NCBI RefSeq assembly: GCF_001424545.1
Contig: NZ_LMQL01000013.1
Location: 62,001 to 126,000 of the forward strand
Direction: 5' to 3'
Origin: Ramlibacter sp. Leaf400
GTDB taxonomy: Bacteria; Pseudomonadota; Gammaproteobacteria; Burkholderiales; Burkholderiaceae_C
DNA: 64,000 nt
This document shows positions 32,523 through 42,655 of this stretch, one piece after another. The notes below the pieces were generated by a model. It worked only from the letters and a program-made list of their open reading frames with translations. It was not told where the DNA came from and did not search any database. Both the position numbers and the translations under genes were made by a program. The first letter of the stretch is position 1, and each line of letters starts with the position of its first letter.

Positions 32523-33305
32523 GTGAGGTGGGCCCTCGGCATCAGCTACCTGGGACAAGGCTACGACGGCTGGCAGAGCCAGCCGTCGGGCCGCACCGTC
32601 CAGGACCACCTGGAGGCCGCCCTTACGCAGTTCGCCGCACGACCCGTGTCCACGGTGTGTGCGGGCCGCACCGATGCCGGCGTGCACGGCCTGATGCAGG
32701 TCGTCCACTTCGACACCGAGGTCCAGCGCGAATCGTTCTCCTGGGTGCGCGGCACCAACAGCTTCCTGCCTTCCGACATCGCCGTGCAGTGGGCCCAGCC
32801 CGTGCCCGATGAGTTCCACTCGCGCGCCAGCGCCCTCGCCCGCCGCTACGCCTACGTCCTGCTCGAATCGCCGGTGCGGCCCAGCCTGGAGAGCGGCCGA
32901 GCGGGCTGGGTGTTCCGCCCGCTCGATGAATCGGCCCTGCGGGACGCCGCCCAGCGCCTGCTGGGCGAGCACGACTTCACCTCTTTCCGCGCTTCGGCCT
33001 GCCAGGCCAGGTCGCCAATCAAGACCATGCGCCGCATCGAGATCGCGCGGCGCGGCCCCTACTGGCGCTTCGAGTTCGAGGCCAATGCCTTCCTGCACCA
33101 CATGATCCGCAACATCTTGGGCTGCCTGCTGGTGGTCGGCCAGGGCCAGCGCCCGCCGCAGTGGATCGACGAAGTGCTGGCGGCGCGCGACCGCGACGCG
33201 GCGGCCCCGACTTTTTCTCCCGACGGCCTGTACTTCCTCGGCCCGGTCTACGACGCCCGCTGGGGCCTGCCGCAAAGGACCGCTGCGTATGATTGGTTGC
33301 CATGA
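32523..33305 (+). CDS. truA: tRNA pseudouridine synthase A
   Basis: Forms pseudouridine at positions 38-40 of the tRNA anticodon stem. It has 260 aa. The catalytic Asp lies in TVCAGRTDAGVHGLMQVVHF. RYAYVLLESPVRP and FLHHMIRNILGCLLVVGQG are conserved. The start is GTG at 32523, giving MRWALGISYLGQGYDGW. The stop overlaps the trpF start as ATGA, so truA and trpF are coupled. Confidence 0.96.
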   Translation: MRWALGISYLGQGYDGWQSQPSGRTVQDHLEAALTQFAARPVSTVCAGRTDAGVHGLMQVVHFDTEVQRESFSWVRGTNSFLPSDIAVQWAQPVPDEFHSRASALARRYAYVLLESPVRPSLESGRAGWVFRPLDESALRDAAQRLLGEHDFTSFRASACQARSPIKTMRRIEIARRGPYWRFEFEANAFLHHMIRNILGCLLVVGQGQRPPQWIDEVLAARDRDAAAPTFSPDGLYFLGPVYDARWGLPQRTAAYDWLP

Positions 33306-34022
33306 GCGCCGCGCAGCACCCGATGAACCTCCGCACGCGGATCAAGATCTGCGGCCTCACCCGTGAGCAGGACGTCGATGCCGCGGTGCAGGCCGGCGCC
33401 GACGCGGTCGGCTTCGTCCTCTATCCGAAGAGCGCCCGTTACGTGAGCGCGCAGCGCGCAGCCGAACTCGCGCGCCGCCTGCCGCCCTTCGTGTCGCCGG
33501 TGCTGCTGTTCGTGAACGAGACGCCCGCCAACGTGGCCGCCGCCTGCGAGCTCGTGCCCCACGCGATGCTGCAGTTCCACGGCGACGAGACGCCCGGGCA
33601 GTGCCTGGCCGCCAGCGGCAACGGCGCCCGGCCCTGGATGCGCGCGGCCCGCATCCCGCTGGACGAGGCCCAGCCGTTCGACTTGGTAAAATTCGCGGCC
33701 CTCCACGAACACGCCCGGGCCCTCCTTCTCGACGCGCACGTCGAAGGTTACGGCGGCGGCGGCAAGGCATTCAATTGGTCACGGCTTCCACCAAGCGTCA
33801 ACGCTCACCTCGTCTTGTCTGGTGGACTGACGCCTGCAAACGTGACCGATGGCATCGTGCAAGTGCGGCCGCGTTGCAGGACGCTGGCCGTTGATGTGAG
33901 CTCGGGGGTCGAGGCGTCAGCTGCGGGGGGAGCTTCCCAGCCCGGCGTCAAGGACCCCGAAAAGATCCATCAGTTCGTCGCGGCCGTGCGCGCCGCCGAC
34001 GTGCTTCTTGCAAGGTCCCCCA

Positions 34023-34045
<23 letters not shown>
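33302..34045 (+). CDS. trpF: Phosphoribosylanthranilate isomerase
   Basis: An Amadori rearrangement in tryptophan synthesis, TIM barrel. It has 247 aa, slightly longer than usual because of about 20 extra C-terminal residues. The N-terminal strand [20 protein letters not shown] and [16 protein letters not shown] are canonical, with [19 protein letters not shown] as the phosphate-binding end. The ATG at 33302 overlaps truA by 4 nt. The 3' end overlaps trpB by 23 nt, so the extra tail is read in another frame within the trpB start. Confidence 0.95.
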
Positions 34046-35263
<1,218 letters not shown>

Positions 35264-35267
<4 letters not shown>

Positions 35268-36073
35268 GCCGCATCTGCGCCACCTTCGCCCGCCTCGCCT
35301 CGGAAAAGCGCAAGGCCCTCATCCCCTACGTCACCGCCGGCTTCCCGTTCGCCGACATCACGCCCGAACTGATGCACGCGATGGTCGAAGCGGGCGCCGA
35401 CGTCATCGAACTGGGCGTGCCTTTTTCCGACCCGATGGCCGACGGCCCCGTGATCCAGAAGGCCGGCGAGAAGGCGCTGGCGCTGGGCGTGGGCATGGTG
35501 CAGGTGCTCGCGATGGTCCGCGCCTTCCGCGAGCGCGACACGCAGACGCCGGTGGTCCTGATGGGCTATGCCAACCCGGTGGAGCGCTACGACCTGGTGC
35601 AGGGCCCGGGCGCCTTCATCCGCGACGCCGCCGCCGCGGGCGTGGACGGCGTGCTGGTCGTCGACTACCCGCCGGAGGAATGCACCCAGTTCGCGGCCGA
35701 CCTGAAGAAGGCCGGCCTGGACCTGATCTTCCTGCTCGCGCCCACCAGCACCGCCAAACGCATGCAGCAGGTGGCCGAGATCGCCAGCGGCTACGTCTAC
35801 TACGTCTCGCTCAAGGGCGTGACCGGTGCCGGCCACCTGGACACGGCAGCCGTCGAACAGATGCTGCCCCGCATCCGCGAGCACGTGAAGATCCCCGTCG
35901 GCGTGGGCTTCGGCATCCGCGATGCCGCCACCGCGCAGGCCATCGGCCGCGTGGCCGACGCCGTGGTGATCGGCACCCGGCTCATCCAGCTCATCGAGGA
36001 GCAGCCGCGCGAGCGCATGGCGGCCGAGGTGGGCACCTTCCTGCGCGGCATCCGCCAGGCCCTGGATCACTAG
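35264..36073 (+). CDS. trpA: Tryptophan synthase alpha chain
   Basis: Cleaves indole-3-glycerol phosphate to indole, which passes to TrpB. It has 269 aa. Catalytic Glu is in [19 protein letters not shown]. The Asp-containing [13 protein letters not shown] and the phosphate-binding [16 protein letters not shown] are present. The ATG at 35264 overlaps the trpB stop. A TAGAAT in the last codon/stop region (36072-36077) may be the -10 of accD. Confidence 0.97.
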
Positions 36074-36101
36074 AATCCTTCCCACAGATGGAACGCAAAG
36101 C

Positions 36102-36974
36102 ATGAGCTGGCTCGAAAAACTGCTGCCCCCCAAGATCCAACCCACCGACCCGACCGAGCGCCGCAGCGTGCCCGAGGGCCTGTGGGTCAAGTGCCCCAGC
36201 TGCGAGACGGTGCTCTACAAGACCGACCTGGAGCACAACCAGAACGTCTGCCCCAGCTGCAGCCACCACCACCGCATCGGCGCGCGCCCGCGCCTCAACG
36301 GCTTCCTGGACCCGGAAGGCCGCTGGGAGATCGGCCAGGAGGTGCTGCCGGTCGACGCGCTCAAGTTCAAGGACAGCCGCCGCTACCCCGAGAGGCTGAA
36401 GGAAGCGCTGGAGAACACCGGCGAGACCGATGCGCTGGTCGTCATGGGCGGCGCGGTGCACGGCATCAGCCTGGTCGCGGCCGCCTTCGAGTTCGACTTC
36501 ATGGGCGGCAGCATGGGCAGCGTGGTGGGTGAGCGCTTCTCCCGCGGCGTCGAGAGCGCCATCGAGCAGAAGGTGCCTTTCGTGTGCTTCACCGCCACCG
36601 GCGGAGCGCGCATGCAGGAAGGCCTGCTGTCGCTCATGCAGATGGCCAAGACCAACGCCGCGCTCACGCGCCTGGCCAAGAAGGGCCTGCCCTACGTCAG
36701 CGTGCTGACCGATCCCACCATGGGTGGCGTGAGCGCCGGCTTCGCCTTCATGGGCGACGTGGTCATCGCCGAGCCCAAGGCGCTGATCGGCTTCGCCGGC
36801 CCGCGCGTGATCGAGTCCACCGTTCGCGTGACCCTGCCCGAGGGCTTCCAGCGCGCCGAGTTCCTGCAGCAGAAGGGCGCGGTCGACTTCATCTGCGACC
36901 GCCGCGAGTTGCGCCAGAAGGTGGCGCACACGCTGGCGATGCTGCAGCGCCAGCCCGCCGACGCGGTGATCTAG
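36102..36974 (+). CDS. accD: Acetyl-CoA carboxylase carboxyltransferase beta subunit
   Basis: Half of the carboxyltransferase that makes malonyl-CoA for fatty-acid synthesis, 290 aa. The four-Cys zinc finger is visible as [12 protein letters not shown] and [14 protein letters not shown]. The crotonase-fold CoA site is [20 protein letters not shown] followed by [17 protein letters not shown]. The trpA-accD order is typical of betaproteobacteria. Its stop overlaps the convergent YggT gene by 4 nt. The usual next gene, folC, is not here. Confidence 0.97.
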   Translation: MSWLEKLLPPKIQPTDPTERRSVPEGLWVKCPSCETVLYKTDLEHNQNVCPSCSHHHRIGARPRLNGFLDPEGRWEIGQEVLPVDALKFKDSRRYPERLKEALENTGETDALVVMGGAVHGISLVAAAFEFDFMGGSMGSVVGERFSRGVESAIEQKVPFVCFTATGGARMQEGLLSLMQMAKTNAALTRLAKKGLPYVSVLTDPTMGGVSAGFAFMGDVVIAEPKALIGFAGPRVIESTVRVTLPEGFQRAEFLQQKGAVDFICDRRELRQKVAHTLAMLQRQPADAVI

Positions 36975-37519
36975 AAAGCCAGCGCCGAGCGCGCCACGGC
37001 GCGCAGCACCATGGCCACGACCTGCAGCAGCACCAGCAGGGCCAGCGGCGACAGGTCGATGCCCCCCACCAGCGGGATCAGGCGGCGGAAGGGCCGCAGC
37101 AGCGGCGCGCACAGCCGGTCGATGACGTCGGCCAGCGGCGAATCGGCCTGCACCCAGGACAGGATCGCGTACACGATCAAGAGCGCGGTGAGCGCCGACA
37201 CCGCCAGCTGCAGCAGGCCGAACAGCGCGACGACCGGCACCGCACCGTAGCCGCCCCCGCCGAACAGGGCCCACAGCACCGAGTACTGCGCCAGCTGGAC
37301 CAGGTAGGCCGCGACCAGGCTCGCGGTGTCCACGCGGCGCACCGAGGGCAGCACGCGGCGCAGCGGCAGGATCAGCCAGTCGGTGACCGCGAAGACGAAG
37401 CGGCCGATCGGGTTGCCGAACGGCACGCGCTGGTGCTGCATGTACAGGCGCAGCAGGAAGGCGCCGCCGAGCAGGCCGGCGACCACGTCCAGCAGGAAAG
37501 AAAGGATTTCGTGCGCCAT
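36971..37519 (-). CDS. YggT-family integral membrane protein
   Basis: 182 aa with two YggT repeats, each a hydrophobic hairpin: [20 protein letters not shown] with [20 protein letters not shown], and [20 protein letters not shown] with [20 protein letters not shown]. The ATG at 37519 (MAHEILS) is preferred over an upstream in-frame start. YggT proteins are inner-membrane proteins implicated in osmotic/envelope functions; the precise role is unknown. The gene converges on accD (4-nt overlap) and diverges from the Lon-N-domain gene. Confidence 0.88.
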   Translation of the reverse strand: MAHEILSFLLDVVAGLLGGAFLLRLYMQHQRVPFGNPIGRFVFAVTDWLILPLRRVLPSVRRVDTASLVAAYLVQLAQYSVLWALFGGGGYGAVPVVALFGLLQLAVSALTALLIVYAILSWVQADSPLADVIDRLCAPLLRPFRRLIPLVGGIDLSPLALLVLLQVVAMVLRAVARSALAF

Positions 37520-37545
37520 CGACCCCGCCTTGTTGTTCGCGTGGG

Positions 37546-38211
37546 ATGATAGCGGCGTCACTCCGGTACCTCTGCTTGGCCACAGTCCTCACCCTGCAGT
37601 CGCTTCCGCTGTTCCCGCTGGGCACCGTGCTGTTTCCGGGCGGGCTCCTGCCGCTGCGCATCTTCGAGGTCCGCTACCTCGACATGATCGGCCGCTGCCA
37701 CAAGGCGGGCGCGCCCTTCGGCGTGGTCTCGCTCACGCAGGGCCATGAAGTGCGGCAACCCGGCGCGGGCCAGGAAGCTTTCTCCACCGTCGGCACGCTG
37801 GCCACCATCGCGGCGATGGAGCACCCACGGCCGGGCCTGATGATGGTGCGCGCGGTCGGGCAGCAGCGCTTTCGCATCCGGTCCAGCGACCAGCTCAAGC
37901 ACGGCCTGTGGATCGCCGACGTCGAGCGCCTGGAAGCCGACAAGGTGGTCCCCGTGCCCGAAGACCTGCAGGTCACCTCCACCGCGCTGGGCAAGGTCCT
38001 TCACTCGCTGCAGGAACGCGCCCCGACGCCGGAGCAGATGCCCGTGGCCCAGCCCTGGCGGCTGGACGATTGCGGCTGGGTGGCCAACCGCTGGTGCGAG
38101 CTGCTGCCCCTGCCGGTGGGGCTCAAGCAGCGCCTGATGGAGCTGGACAACCCACTCGTGCGGCTGGAGCTGGTGAGCGACGTGCTGGTGAAGACCGGGA
38201 TCTCGGCCTAG
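37546..38211 (+). CDS. Lon N-terminal-domain (substrate-binding) protein
   Basis: About 221 aa consisting of the Lon protease N-terminal (LON substrate-binding) domain alone, with no ATPase or protease part. The signature is LQSLPLFPLGTVLFPGGLLP followed by LRIFEVRYLDMIGRC, and RAVGQQRFRI is conserved. The start is uncertain: ATG 37546 is used, but homologues usually begin near residue 16, so TTG 37576 is also plausible. Its stop overlaps the convergent dehydratase gene by 4 nt. The function is unknown; a substrate adaptor role is sometimes suggested for such proteins. Confidence 0.82.
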   Translation: MIAASLRYLCLATVLTLQSLPLFPLGTVLFPGGLLPLRIFEVRYLDMIGRCHKAGAPFGVVSLTQGHEVRQPGAGQEAFSTVGTLATIAAMEHPRPGLMMVRAVGQQRFRIRSSDQLKHGLWIADVERLEADKVVPVPEDLQVTSTALGKVLHSLQERAPTPEQMPVAQPWRLDDCGWVANRWCELLPLPVGLKQRLMELDNPLVRLELVSDVLVKTGISA

Positions 38212-40025
38212 GCCCTTTCGACCGGACTCCCGGGCGGCGAGTACTCCGGCACCTGCGTCCGCAGCCACTGCCGCACCTCGTCTTCCCCCGGCACGGCACC
38301 GGCCGCCTCGATCCAGCACCCGACCGCTTCCACGTCCGGCAGGGCGCCGCCCGACTTGGCCACTCTCAACTTGGGATGCGGCGTGGGCACGGTGGTCTCG
38401 TCGTCGGCCAGCAGTTCCTCGTACAGCTTCTCGCCGGGCCGCAGGCCCGTGTAGGTGATGGGCACCTCCTGCTCGGTGTGGCCCGACAGCCGGATCAGCA
38501 TCCGCGCCAGCTCCACGATGCGCACCGGCTCGCCCATGTCCAGCACGAAGATCTCGCCCGACCGCCCCATCAGCCCGGCCTGCAGCACCAGCTGCGCGGC
38601 CTCGGGGATCGTCATGAAGTAGCGCACGATCTCCGGATGCGTCACGGTCACCGGGCCGCCGCGCGCGATCTGCGACGTGAACAGCGGCACCACCGAGCCG
38701 CTGGACCCCAGCACGTTGCCGAAGCGCACGGACACGAAGCCCGTCTGCGGATAGCGCCGCGCGACCGCCTGCACCATCAGCTCGGCCAGGCGCTTGCTCG
38801 CGCCCATGACGTTCGTGGGATTCACCGCCTTGTCGGTGGAGATCATCACGAAGCGGCGCGCACCGCATTCCCCGGCCACCCGCGCGGCGTTGAGCGTTCC
38901 GCACACGTTGGTGCGCAGCGCCTCGACCTCGTTGAGCTGCTCCATCAGCGGCACGTGCTTGTACGCGGCGGCATGGAACACCACGGCCGGGCGATGCCGT
39001 TTCGCGATGGCCGACAGCCGCAACGGCTCGCGCACGTTGCCGGTGTAGTAGAGCCCCTGCAGCTGCGGATGGCTGGCGCGCAGCGCCTGCTCGAGCTGGT
39101 AGATCGCGTACTCCGAGACGTCGACGCACACCAGCTTCGCGGCCCCGAAGCGCGCGATCTGCCGGCACAGCTCGGCGCCGATGGACCCGCCGGCGCCGGT
39201 CACCAGCACCGTCTGGCCGGAGATCAGCTCCGACAGCCCGGCCACGTCCAGCTGCACCGGCGCGCGGCCCAGCAGGTCTTCCAGCTCGACCTTGCGCGGC
39301 CCCGCGCCCTGCGCCTTGAGCCATTCCTCCGGGCGCGGCAGCGTCAGCAGCGGGATGCGCGCCTCGGCGGCCCCCAGCAACGCCTGCCGCCGCTCCGCCG
39401 AGCCCGGCGGACTGGCCACCAGCGCCGTGCGGGCCTCCACGCTGGCGCAGACGCGAGCCATCGCGTCGAGGCCGCCTAGCACCGTCACGTCCTGGATCGA
39501 GCGCCCCACCTCGGCTGCGACCGGGCTGACGATGCCCACCGGCAGCCACTGCTGCGAGCCCTTCAGGGCCCGCAGCGCATCGGCCGCGTCCTGCAGCGTG
39601 CCCACGATCAGCAGGCGCGCGCCGCCGGCGGCGAACTGCCGCTCCACCAGCGTGCGCCAGCCCGCACGGGCGGCGCCCAGCAGCACCAGCGCCAGCACGG
39701 GATGCAGCAGCAGGACCGACCGTGGGAAGTACGGCAGGCGCAACGCCAGCACCACCGCTGCGGTCATGGTGGCGCCCAGTGCGATGCCCAGCACCAGCTG
39801 CCGCAGCTCCGGCAAGCCGATGTAGCTCCAGACGTGGCGCCAGACGCGCGTGGCCGCGAAGGCGGCGGCATACGCCAGCAGGCAGACCCCCGCGCCCTCC
39901 AGCGCCAGGGTGGCGAACTCGTCGGGCACCTCCAGGTTGAAGCGCAGCCAGAACGCGCCCCACCAGGCCAGCGCCACCAGCGCGAGGTCCAGCGCCACCG
40001 CGCCGGCGCGCCTAGGCCAGTGCAT
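38208..40025 (-). CDS. Membrane-bound nucleotide-sugar 4,6-dehydratase (WbpM/PglF/CapD-like)
   Basis: 605 aa. About 140 N-terminal residues form several membrane spans (GAVALDLALVALAWWGAFWL onward) and a Rossmann-like segment follows. The catalytic SDR domain runs from about 270, with TVLVTGAGGSIGAELCRQIA for NAD(P), ISTDKAVNPTNVMGASKRLA and a TGLRPGEKLYEEL substrate motif. The catalytic Tyr position is Met (NVMGASKR, about residue 405), which is the norm in the WbpM/FlaA1/PglF group that turns UDP-GlcNAc into a 4-keto-6-deoxy sugar. It is the last gene of the glycan operon and overlaps the aminotransferase gene by 14 nt. It probably supplies the keto sugar aminated by that enzyme. Confidence 0.9.
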   Translation of the reverse strand: MHWPRRAGAVALDLALVALAWWGAFWLRFNLEVPDEFATLALEGAGVCLLAYAAAFAATRVWRHVWSYIGLPELRQLVLGIALGATMTAAVVLALRLPYFPRSVLLLHPVLALVLLGAARAGWRTLVERQFAAGGARLLIVGTLQDAADALRALKGSQQWLPVGIVSPVAAEVGRSIQDVTVLGGLDAMARVCASVEARTALVASPPGSAERRQALLGAAEARIPLLTLPRPEEWLKAQGAGPRKVELEDLLGRAPVQLDVAGLSELISGQTVLVTGAGGSIGAELCRQIARFGAAKLVCVDVSEYAIYQLEQALRASHPQLQGLYYTGNVREPLRLSAIAKRHRPAVVFHAAAYKHVPLMEQLNEVEALRTNVCGTLNAARVAGECGARRFVMISTDKAVNPTNVMGASKRLAELMVQAVARRYPQTGFVSVRFGNVLGSSGSVVPLFTSQIARGGPVTVTHPEIVRYFMTIPEAAQLVLQAGLMGRSGEIFVLDMGEPVRIVELARMLIRLSGHTEQEVPITYTGLRPGEKLYEELLADDETTVPTPHPKLRVAKSGGALPDVEAVGCWIEAAGAVPGEDEVRQWLRTQVPEYSPPGSPVERA

Positions 40026-41526
40026 CCGAAGCGCCGGCGGCCAGCGCGTGCCGCAGGTGGTCGACCACCCGATCGAGCTGCGCGGCGCTCAGGTTGGAAC
40101 CGGAGGGCAGGCACAGGCCTGCCTCGAAGAGGCCGGCCGAAACGTCCGTGCCCGGCTCGTGCTCGAAGTACGGGGCCTGCGCGTACAGGGGCTGCAGGTG
40201 CATGGGCTTCCACACCGGGCGGGCCTCGATCGCATGGCGCTCCAGCCGGCGCAGCACGGCGTCCCGCCGCGCCTGCGCGCCGGGACCGTGCAGCACCCCG
40301 CAGGTCAGCCAGCGCGTCGACAGCGAGCCGGCCGGCTCGGGCATCCACGCCAGGCCGTCCACGCCCTCGAAGGCCTGCCGGTAGGTCTCGAACACCTCCC
40401 GGCGCCGCTGCACGCGCTGCGGCAGCACCTTGAGCTGGCCGCGGCCGATGCCCGCCAGCACGTTGCTCATCCGGTAGTTGAAGCCGACCTCGCGGTGCTC
40501 GTAGTGCGCCGCCGGCTCGCGCGCCTGCGTGGCCAGCTTGCGGGCGCGCGCGATGAGCGCCGCGTCGTCGGACACCAGCATGCCGCCGCCGGAAGTCGTG
40601 ATGATCTTGTTGCCGTTGAAGGAGAACACGCCGACATCGCCGAAGCTGCCGCTGGCGCGGTCCTTGTAGCGCGCGCCCAGCGATTCGGCCGCGTCCTCCA
40701 GCACCGGCACGCCGTGGCGGCGGCAGATCGGCAGCAGCGCGTCCATGTCCGCGCTCTGGCCGTACAGGTTCACCAGGACCACGCAACGCGGCATGCGGTT
40801 CTCGCGCCGGGCCCACTCGAAGGCGCGCTCCAGCGCCGCCGGCGACATGTTCCAGCTGCCCGGCTCGCTGTCGATGAACACCGGCCGCGCGCCGCAGTAC
40901 AGGATGGGATTGCAGCTGCCCACGAAAGTGAGCGAGGAGCAGAACACCGTGTCGCCCGGCTGCACGCCCAGCAGCAGCAGCCCGAGGTGGATTGCCGCCG
41001 TGCCGGAACTCAGCGCGGCCGCATGCCCCACGCCCGTGAACGCCGCCACCTCGCGCTCGAAGCCGTCCACGTGGGGCCCGAGCGGCGCGATCCAGTTGGT
41101 GCGGAACGCTTCCTCGACGAAGACCGTTTCCTCCTCGCCCAGGTGGGGCGACGACAGCCAGATGCGGCCGGCCAGCTCGCGGCTGTGGATCAGGTCCACG
41201 GGACGGCCCTGGGCATCGACCACCGGCACGTGGCTGATGCGGTGCTGCTCCATCAGCTGGCGCACGGCCGTCGCATCGGCGTCCTCGCCCACGCTGATCG
41301 GCGGATTCGAGGGCAGGTCCGCCAGCGTCGAGCCCGGCGCCGCCGAAGCGAGCAGGGCCCTGCGCAGGTCGCCGTCGGTGACCGTGCGCCGTAGGGCGCC
41401 CTGCCCGTCCACCGCGAGCAGGATGCCCTCGCCTTCCCGGTCCATGCGCTGCACGGCGTCCTTCCAGGTCAGCGACAGCGGCACCCGCAGGCGCATCGCG
41501 AGGGGGCTGGCGGCGTCAGTAGGCAT
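40012..41526 (-). CDS. CBS-domain pair fused to LegC/DegT-type sugar aminotransferase
   Basis: 504 aa. Residues about 10-125 form a tandem CBS module (GILLAVDGQGALRRTVTDGD with RRALL, then RQLMEQHRISHVPVVDAQGR). It is the kind normally found at the N terminus of nucleotidyltransferases of legionaminate loci (PtmE/LegF type). From about 135 the chain is a complete PLP aminotransferase of the DegT/DnrJ/EryC1 family. That part has LSSGTAAIHLGLLLLGVQPG, VLEDAAESLGARYK, the PLP-Lys motif FSFNGNKIITTSGGGM (about 305) and a C-terminal LPSGSNLSAAQLD. The ATG at 41526 overlaps the NeuC-like gene by 11 nt; ATG 41496 is an alternative. It likely makes a 4-amino-4,6-dideoxy sugar nucleotide, with CBS possibly sensing a nucleotide. 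The fusion is unusual. Confidence 0.87.
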   Translation of the reverse strand: MPTDAASPLAMRLRVPLSLTWKDAVQRMDREGEGILLAVDGQGALRRTVTDGDLRRALLASAAPGSTLADLPSNPPISVGEDADATAVRQLMEQHRISHVPVVDAQGRPVDLIHSRELAGRIWLSSPHLGEEETVFVEEAFRTNWIAPLGPHVDGFEREVAAFTGVGHAAALSSGTAAIHLGLLLLGVQPGDTVFCSSLTFVGSCNPILYCGARPVFIDSEPGSWNMSPAALERAFEWARRENRMPRCVVLVNLYGQSADMDALLPICRRHGVPVLEDAAESLGARYKDRASGSFGDVGVFSFNGNKIITTSGGGMLVSDDAALIARARKLATQAREPAAHYEHREVGFNYRMSNVLAGIGRGQLKVLPQRVQRRREVFETYRQAFEGVDGLAWMPEPAGSLSTRWLTCGVLHGPGAQARRDAVLRRLERHAIEARPVWKPMHLQPLYAQAPYFEHEPGTDVSAGLFEAGLCLPSGSNLSAAQLDRVVDHLRHALAAGASDALA

Positions 41527-42655
41527 TGGTCTTGTCCAGCAGGCTGCGGGGCAGCGCGCAGGTGGCCAGCAGGTGGGCGATGCGTTCGCCAGCGTGGCCG
41601 TCGCCGTAAACGTTGCGGGGCTCGTGGCGTCCGTGGGCCAGGGCCTGGCGCAGCGCGGAAGCGATCTCGGGCGCGTCGGCGCCGCAGTCGATCGTGTTGG
41701 CATTGCGCTGCCGCAGGCGCTGGCGCGTGCCCACGTTCACCACCGGCGTGCCGAACGAGGCGGCCTCGATGATCCCGGAGGAAGAATTGCCCAGCAGCAG
41801 CTGCGCGCCTTGCAGTGCATCGAGGTAGTCGCCCCGCGGCAGGTGCGTGATGCAACGCAGCCGCTGCGCGCCCGCTTGCCGCATCTCGTCGACGATCGCG
41901 GCCGAGCCCGCATCGGCGTTGGGCGCCAGCCAGACCGCATGCAGGCCTTGCGACAGCACTTCGTCGCCCAGTGCCCGCAGCAAGGCGCGCGTCTGCCGGC
42001 CGGCATCTTCGGCTTCCTGCACGACCGGATGGAACAGCACGAGCGCATAGCGCGCACCGGCCGGCAGGCCGAGACGCTGCAGGAGCGCCGCGCGGTCCAC
42101 GGGGGCGCGGCCGACGATGTCGTCCAGGCTGGGCGCGCCGACCACGTGCACCTGTCCGGGCGCTTCGCCCATGCGCACGACCCGCTCGCGCGACTCCTCG
42201 CTGGCGACCAGGTGCAGGTGGCTCAGCTTGGTGATGGCATGGCGGATCGGCTCGTCCACCGTCCCCGAGCGCTCGCCGCCATGCAGGTGAGCGATGGGGA
42301 TGCCCAGGTGCAGCGCCGCGATTGCGCCGGCCAGCATCTCGCCGCGGTCGCCCAGCACCAGCAGCAGGTCCGGGCGGTGCGCGGCCAGCGCCTGTGTCAG
42401 GCCCTCGAGGGCCACGCCCACGGACGTGGCCATGGCCTCGGGCGTGCGCTCGTCGATGTTGACCGGCACGCTGGCGGCGATGGGCAGCCCCGAAGCCTGC
42501 ACCTCGCGCACCGTGTCGCCGCAGGCCGGGCTCAGGTGCATGCCGGTGACGAGGACCGAGACCTCGACACCGGGCGTGGCCTGCAGGCGCCGGAGCGTGG
42601 ACGCCATCAGCCCGAAGTCGGCGCGGGTGCCGGTGAGGTAGGCGATGCGGCGCAT
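41516..42655 (-). CDS. UDP-sugar 2-epimerase, hydrolysing (NeuC/LegG-like)
   Basis: 379 aa. Hydrolyses a UDP-N-acetylated amino sugar and inverts C2, giving the free mannosamine-type sugar used by NeuB-like synthases. Motifs: YLTGTRADFGLMASTL at the N terminus, LLVLGDRGEMLAGAIA, IAHLHGGERSGTVDEPIRHA, and LLGNSSSGIIEAASFGTPVV with VGTRQRLRQRNANTIDC. It shares one nucleotide with the upstream neuB-like gene (TGATG) and overlaps the CBS-aminotransferase by 11 nt. Whether the substrate is UDP-GlcNAc (sialic) or UDP-diacetylbacillosamine (legionaminic) is not decided by sequence. The neighbouring dehydratase and aminotransferase favour the latter. Confidence 0.92.
   Translation of the reverse strand: MRRIAYLTGTRADFGLMASTLRRLQATPGVEVSVLVTGMHLSPACGDTVREVQASGLPIAASVPVNIDERTPEAMATSVGVALEGLTQALAAHRPDLLLVLGDRGEMLAGAIAALHLGIPIAHLHGGERSGTVDEPIRHAITKLSHLHLVASEESRERVVRMGEAPGQVHVVGAPSLDDIVGRAPVDRAALLQRLGLPAGARYALVLFHPVVQEAEDAGRQTRALLRALGDEVLSQGLHAVWLAPNADAGSAAIVDEMRQAGAQRLRCITHLPRGDYLDALQGAQLLLGNSSSGIIEAASFGTPVVNVGTRQRLRQRNANTIDCGADAPEIASALRQALAHGRHEPRNVYGDGHAGERIAHLLATCALPRSLLDKTNAY

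Noticed and set aside
33684..33697. Internal promoter for trpB in trpF (TTGGTAAAAT)
   Set aside because: A single AT-rich hexamer without a -35, inside coding sequence and far from the trpB start.
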